From the NCBI GenBank assembly GCA_041395325.1, contig JAWLAT010000036.1, forward strand, positions 1 through 44,705: DNA of 44,705 bases, written 5' to 3'. The translations under genes and the position numbers were made by a program. Position 1 is the first letter of the stretch. Each line of letters starts with the position of its first letter. Shown piece after piece: positions 40,996 to 44,705 of this stretch. Below the pieces are notes generated by a model, which was not told the origin of the DNA, ran no database searches, and worked only from the letters and a program-made list of their open reading frames with translations. The stretch is from JAWLAT01 sp041395325 (GTDB lineage Bacteria; Pseudomonadota; Gammaproteobacteria; Xanthomonadales; SZUA-5).

Positions 40996-43281
40996 TCAGG
41001 GCGCCGGCGCTTCGACACGGAGCAGACGATCCAGGCCCTCGACGTACATCACATCGACATCGGTATTGAGCTCGGCGGTGGTGTAATAGCTGCCGTCGGG
41101 CGCGATGCTCAGCCCCAGCAGCGTGCCCATCAGTTCGCCTTCGATCTGCACCGGCGTCGACGTCGGCGCGCTGCCTGCTTCGGCGTCCAACGCCCAGTGG
41201 TACAGCGCCCACCCCTCACCGTTGGCCGCGCCGGCGCGCAACACGTGCAGACCTTCGGCATCGACTTCCCAGGCGAACTGACTGGCAAAGCCCACACTGC
41301 TGCCGAGGGCCTGCTGGCGGCCGCTGGCCAGTTCCAGCCGTTGCAGCTGGTAGTCACCGGACAGCAGATAGAGATAGCGACCGTCAGGCGACGGCAACGG
41401 TCGCCAGCCGCCCTCACGGGTCAGCTGCAACGGTGCCTCGCTATCGGGCCGGTACTGGAAAACCTGGCGCAGACCTTCGACTTCAGCGTCGAAAAACAGG
41501 CTCTGGCCATCGGGCGCATAGCGGCCATTGCGCGGATCGACGACGTCCAGGGGCAGCGCCTGCTGACGGCGGCTGGCAATGTCCATCTCGACCAGCTCAC
41601 CGCCGCCCGGCGGGCGTCGCTCGAACAGCAGCCGGCGGCCATCGGGCGACCAGCTGGGCGCGCCCACATCGCCATCGAAATTGCGGGTGAGCGTGGCCAC
41701 CTGTCCATCGGCCAGGTCGCCCAGCAGGATTTCGTTGCGGCCACTGCGGTTGGACACGAAGGCCATGCGCGTGCCGTCTGGCGACAGACTGGGAAAGGCA
41801 TCACCACGCGATGAGGGAAACACCGCCTGCACCGACGGCTCGGCCACCGTCGTGGTGGTGAAACGGATCAGGTTGTAGGGCTGCAACTGTTGCTGGAAGA
41901 CCAGCGAACCCGTGCTCGCGGCCACCTGCGGAAAGCCGGCGCCATAGGCCCCCAGCGGACTCAACTGACCGCCTTGCGTGTCCAGCAGCCACAAGGCCAT
42001 CTGGCCGCCGTGACTGGAGGCGAACAGCAGATGACGGTTGTCCGGCAGCCAGTCCATCCCGCGAATGGTCGTGCGCAGCTCGGTCAGGCGACGCACCTCG
42101 CCGCCATCGGCGGCCACCAGGTACAGATCGCTCAAAGGGGCCGCGCCGCGACGAAACACCAGCGTCTGACCATCGGGCGAATAGACCCCCTGGACGTCGG
42201 TATCGGTGGCGCTGCGTGTGTATTCGAAGGGGCGCCAGCGACCATCATCCAGATCCAGGATGCGCAGCTGCGGCGCGGCACCGGCGCTGGCCGGGCGCGA
42301 CAGCAGCAGGCCGCGACCATCCGGCGTGAAATCGATCCAGTCGATGAAGCCGGCGCTGCAGGGTGCCACCATGCGTTGCTCACCGGTGAACGGGGCAATC
42401 CAGCGCAGCTGACAGCCATCGTCGTCGATGCGCTGATAGACCAGCGCCTGGCCATCGGGCGACCAGTTCGGCGTGGTTTCGGTACGCACCCGCCGATCGT
42501 CCACCAGCGGGCGGGCGCTTTCCGCACCAAGCGCCCGAATCATCAATCGGCTGCCCTCGCCACGCGCGGCCGGCCACTCAACGAACACCACCCACTGACC
42601 GTCCGGCGATACCGAAGGCAGATACTCGCTTTGCGCGCCGGCGGCGAAGGGGCGCGCGGACACGCTCAAGTGGCCGGCAATGGCCAGCGCCAGTCGTTCC
42701 TGGTCCTGCACGCTGGCCATGGCCAGCCCAGACGTCTCCGAGCGGTCGGCCGGCGCCAGCGGTCGCAACAACCACAGGCCGATGGCGGCGACAACGATCA
42801 CGGCAGCCGCCAGCCACCACGGTGCCGCCCGCCAACTCGGTGGTGCCTCGTTGGCCGCCGGCACCGGCGCTTCGCCACTCTCCTCGGCTGATGCGGGCTC
42901 GGCTTCCCATGGCGCGCCACTGTCGGCATCGAGCCATTGCACCGTCGGCAACAGGCGGTAGCCCACCCGCGGGATCGTTTCAATGACCGTCTGGCCGTCC
43001 TGTGCCAGCACCCGGCGCAATTCGCCGATGGCCTTGGTGACCACATCATCGGAGGGATACTGGTCGCGCCAGATCTGATCGATCAGCACCTCACGGCTGA
43101 CCGGTTCGCCCTCGTGACGCAACAGAACCTTCAGCACCTCGGCCGACTTCGGCGTCAGGCGGACTACACCCTCCTCGCGCCGCACGGCATGAGTGGCCAG
43201 ATCCAGGATCAGCGTCCCCAGCTGCACGTAGCGCGCAGCTGGACGCAGTCCCTGCAGGGCCTCGAGGTTGTCGTAGGTCAT
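40996..43281 (-). CDS. Membrane-bound winged-helix regulator with PD40/WD40-like sensor domain
   Basis: A 761-residue CadC-type one-component regulator. Residues about 18-110 form an OmpR-like winged helix (LGTLILDLATHAVRREEGVVRLTPKSAEVLKVLLRHEG, DDVVTKAIGELRRVLAQDG, IETIPRVGYRLLP). A linker and one membrane helix (about 151-169, WWLAAAVIVVAAIGLWLL) follow. The large C-terminal part has TolB/PD40 repeats (SVSPDGQWVVFVE, NWSPDGQALVYQR, SLSPDGTRMAFVSNRSG, SWSPDGRRLLFERRP), forming a periplasmic propeller. It may sense an envelope ligand and bind DNA directly from the membrane. AAGGGG upstream supports the ATG at 43281; the frame extends to 43488. The mtgA gene 6 bases downstream hints at a cell-wall regulon. 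Confidence 0.9.
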   Translation of the reverse strand: MTYDNLEALQGLRPAARYVQLGTLILDLATHAVRREEGVVRLTPKSAEVLKVLLRHEGEPVSREVLIDQIWRDQYPSDDVVTKAIGELRRVLAQDGQTVIETIPRVGYRLLPTVQWLDADSGAPWEAEPASAEESGEAPVPAANEAPPSWRAAPWWLAAAVIVVAAIGLWLLRPLAPADRSETSGLAMASVQDQERLALAIAGHLSVSARPFAAGAQSEYLPSVSPDGQWVVFVEWPAARGEGSRLMIRALGAESARPLVDDRRVRTETTPNWSPDGQALVYQRIDDDGCQLRWIAPFTGEQRMVAPCSAGFIDWIDFTPDGRGLLLSRPASAGAAPQLRILDLDDGRWRPFEYTRSATDTDVQGVYSPDGQTLVFRRGAAPLSDLYLVAADGGEVRRLTELRTTIRGMDWLPDNRHLLFASSHGGQMALWLLDTQGGQLSPLGAYGAGFPQVAASTGSLVFQQQLQPYNLIRFTTTTVAEPSVQAVFPSSRGDAFPSLSPDGTRMAFVSNRSGRNEILLGDLADGQVATLTRNFDGDVGAPSWSPDGRRLLFERRPPGGGELVEMDIASRRQQALPLDVVDPRNGRYAPDGQSLFFDAEVEGLRQVFQYRPDSEAPLQLTREGGWRPLPSPDGRYLYLLSGDYQLQRLELASGRQQALGSSVGFASQFAWEVDAEGLHVLRAGAANGEGWALYHWALDAEAGSAPTSTPVQIEGELMGTLLGLSIAPDGSYYTTAELNTDVDVMYVEGLDRLLRVEAPAP

Positions 43282-43526
43282 GCACCCCTTCCGTGGTCGT
43301 CCGGACGGCCGCGCCGAGGCCACGACCTTCGCCACGGCAGTGTCCACCAGCCCGCGCGCGAGGTCCATAGTCGGCCAGGCCCCAGCAGCGGATGCGCAAT
43401 ACCAGATTCGCCCCACCGCAACTAAGGCTGGCCGGCTTGTGAAAGCAGCACTCATCGGGCCGTCCTGCCAAAGCTTGATCTGACCCACCGCAAGCGTTTT
43501 TTGGCTTAGATCCTGCGATTCCGGCC

Positions 43527-43564
43527 AAAAAAGTGCCGACGTCGGCTTTTCGTCGGCACTTTTT
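43527..43564. terminator. Bidirectional terminator-like hairpin in a divergent intergenic region
   Basis: AAAAAAGTGCCGACG (43527-43541) pairs with CGTCGGCACTTTTT (43551-43564), a near-perfect stem with A and T tracts on the two sides, so it would terminate in both directions. It sits between divergent genes (starts at 43281 and 43646), where no annotated transcript should end. Apart from it, the 364-base gap shows no ORF I would accept and no clear promoter hexamers. Confidence 0.75.
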
Positions 43565-43645
43565 CAGCTCTCGCTCCGCCCATTGTCAGGACGACGCCAT
43601 CCCCGGGCACCGATCCTGAATGCGACCTGACGAGGAGGCGAGACG

Positions 43646-44569
43646 ATGTTGCTGTCACTGCTCAAGACCAGCGAAGGCACGGCCTTCACCCACCCCAACC
43701 AGTTCCAGGATCGCTATCAGGGTGGTCATCTGGTGCAACTCCACCACGGTCGCGGGCAAGAGCTCAGCCGCGGTTGGTCGCCCAGCACGATCGTGCTCGC
43801 GGTCGGCGCGCCGATTCAGCTCCGTCGCGGTGGCGTTTGCGCCGACCTGCCGGCCGATTCAGCGATGGTGCTGGAGGAAGGCGCGCAATACAGCCTCAGC
43901 TGTCCCTCACCCGCGCAGTGTTTCAGTCTGATGCTGGCGCGGCCGGCGGCGACCACCAGTCAGGCATGGCTGGGACGACGCCTGCTGCCGGAGTGGATCC
44001 CGGCGGACGAACCGTCACTGGCCCCGTTGCTGTCATTGAACCGACGCTGCCGCAGCACCCCGGCTGGCCGCATTGATGACCAGGGGCTGGTCAGTCATTT
44101 CCTGCATGGACTGCGACAGCGCCAGTTGCAGGCCGAAGCGCGGCTGCAGCGCTGTCCGGGTCGGACACTGGCTCACAAGCGGGATGTGCTGGGGCGGCTG
44201 GCTCGTGTCGCTGCCCTGCTCGATGCCCCTGGCGGCAATCCGGCCGACCTGTGCACGATGGCGGAACTGGCGAACTATTCTCCGACGCACTTTCTGCGTC
44301 TGTTCGCTGGCGTCTACGGCGCCAGCCCACACGACTATCAGGTGCAGGTGCGCCTGCAGAAGGCCCATCGGCTGCTGCTGGACACCCAGTTGGCCGTTCG
44401 CGACATCGCCGAGACCGTAGGTTTCGACAGTCGCTCCACCTTCAACCGCTTGTTCCGGCGCGCCTACGGCCGTTCCGCCGCGGAGCTGCGCGAGCGGCAG
44501 CAAAGCCAACCGGCCATGGCACAGCCGAGGCCGGCAGGCTTGCCAGCCGGGTGGGGCTTGATTGCCTGA
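43646..44569 (+). CDS. AraC-family transcriptional regulator
   Basis: A 307-residue regulator. The N-terminal ~170 residues are a cupin-like sensor domain without recognisable ligand residues. The C-terminal double HTH begins around residue 190 (RVAALLDAPGGNPADLCTMAELANYSPTHFLRLFAGVYGASPHDYQ). It ends with the typical second helix and signature RDIAETVGFDSRSTFNRLFRRAYGRSAAELR. GAGGAGG about ten bases before the ATG supports the start. It is divergent from the PD40 regulator gene, with a strong hairpin in between; its target genes may be that neighbour or lie beyond the window. The inducer is unknown. Confidence 0.92.
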   Translation: MLLSLLKTSEGTAFTHPNQFQDRYQGGHLVQLHHGRGQELSRGWSPSTIVLAVGAPIQLRRGGVCADLPADSAMVLEEGAQYSLSCPSPAQCFSLMLARPAATTSQAWLGRRLLPEWIPADEPSLAPLLSLNRRCRSTPAGRIDDQGLVSHFLHGLRQRQLQAEARLQRCPGRTLAHKRDVLGRLARVAALLDAPGGNPADLCTMAELANYSPTHFLRLFAGVYGASPHDYQVQVRLQKAHRLLLDTQLAVRDIAETVGFDSRSTFNRLFRRAYGRSAAELRERQQSQPAMAQPRPAGLPAGWGLIA

Positions 44570-44579
44570 GGCATGTTGG

Positions 44580-44614
44580 GTCGACCGCTGCCGGCATCGG
44601 GGGCAGCGGTCGAC
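44580..44614 (+). terminator. Perfect 13-bp stem-loop after the AraC gene
   Basis: GTCGACCGCTGCC (44580-44592) pairs with GGCAGCGGTCGAC (44602-44614) around a 9-base loop, ten bases past the AraC-type gene stop. No T run follows, so it is probably a terminator or 3'-end stabiliser but could serve another purpose. Confidence 0.5.
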
Positions 44615-44616
44615 AG

Positions 44617-44705
44617 ATGAAGTTCCATAGTCGGGAGCGACGCACGAGCCGTTTCACGGTCATGGCGGAACTGCTCCAGGCCGGCCACAAGCCAGCCTGC
44701 GCCGC
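44617..44705 (+). CDS. Possible start of a gene truncated by the window end
   Basis: An ATG at 44617 opens a frame that stays open to the window edge (about 29 residues, beginning MKFHSRERRTSRF and reaching LLQAGHKPACA). There is no clear ribosome binding site and the ATG directly abuts the preceding hairpin. It may be chance; I name no product. Confidence 0.15.
   Translation, partial: MKFHSRERRTSRFTVMAELLQAGHKPACA

Noticed and set aside
1..44705. tRNA, rRNA, prophage, toxin-antitoxin or restriction genes
   Set aside because: I looked for their typical sequences and protein motifs and found none; very short RNA genes cannot be excluded by eye.

Overview
This GC-rich window looks like chromosomal DNA from a denitrifying gammaproteobacterium of the order Xanthomonadales (Lysobacterales). 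That placement is an inference. It rests on the mix of a TonB haem receptor, winged-helix/PD40 regulators, secreted proteins ending in an acidic F-E tail, a cd1-type nitrite reductase and a quinol-type NO reductase. I see no tRNA, rRNA, CRISPR array, phage gene or transposase.

Layout. 1-3.6 kb: the 3' part of a NarL/DesK-type sensor kinase, then katG with a strong terminator. 3.7-8.6 kb (minus): an unrecognised 1388-residue membrane protein with an internal duplication, and a small membrane protein upstream of it. 8.7-10.8 kb (plus): rpsT with a textbook sigma-70 promoter and terminator, then an AbgT-family transporter. 10.8-13.5 kb (minus): a TonB haem-type receptor, a heptamer repeat and sirB2. 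13.6-19.0 kb (minus): a respiratory nitrogen-oxide cluster of norB (qNor), an FNR/ANR-type Fe-S regulator and a nirS fused to an extra cytochrome c domain. Near-identical FNR/DNR boxes lie before nirS and norB. 19.2-20.9 kb (minus): a methyltransferase and a cluster-free Crp/Fnr regulator, translationally coupled, then a DUF2892 membrane protein preceded by a 7-2-7 palindrome.

21-27.4 kb: a secreted protein of unknown function diverges from a tri-haem cytochrome with a TsdA-like C-terminus, and a secreted CSLREA/beta-helix protein follows. 27.5-32.7 kb (minus): an ECF sigma factor, its probable membrane anti-sigma factor, two exported HEAT-repeat proteins (all overlapping or nearly so) and a TPR-GGDEF protein. 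32.8-37.4 kb (plus): a membrane GGDEF protein, then the coupled ppk1-ppx pair. 37.4-39.5 kb: a GT4 glycosyltransferase and PAP2 phosphatase pair bracketed by two copies of an inverted heptamer-repeat element. 39.5-43.3 kb (minus): a GNAT acetyltransferase, mtgA and a winged-helix/PD40 regulator. 43.6-44.6 kb (plus): an AraC regulator.

How the parts work together. nirS, norB and the FNR-like protein form a compact nitrite-to-N2O module under oxygen/NO control, but no haem d1 biosynthesis genes are in view. ppk1 and ppx set the polyphosphate balance. The sigma/anti-sigma/HEAT operon looks like an envelope-signalling module of unknown stimulus. The least explained structure is the family of inverted GGGCTCA-type heptamer elements at 13.0, 37.4 and 39.4 kb, which abut or supply gene stop codons.
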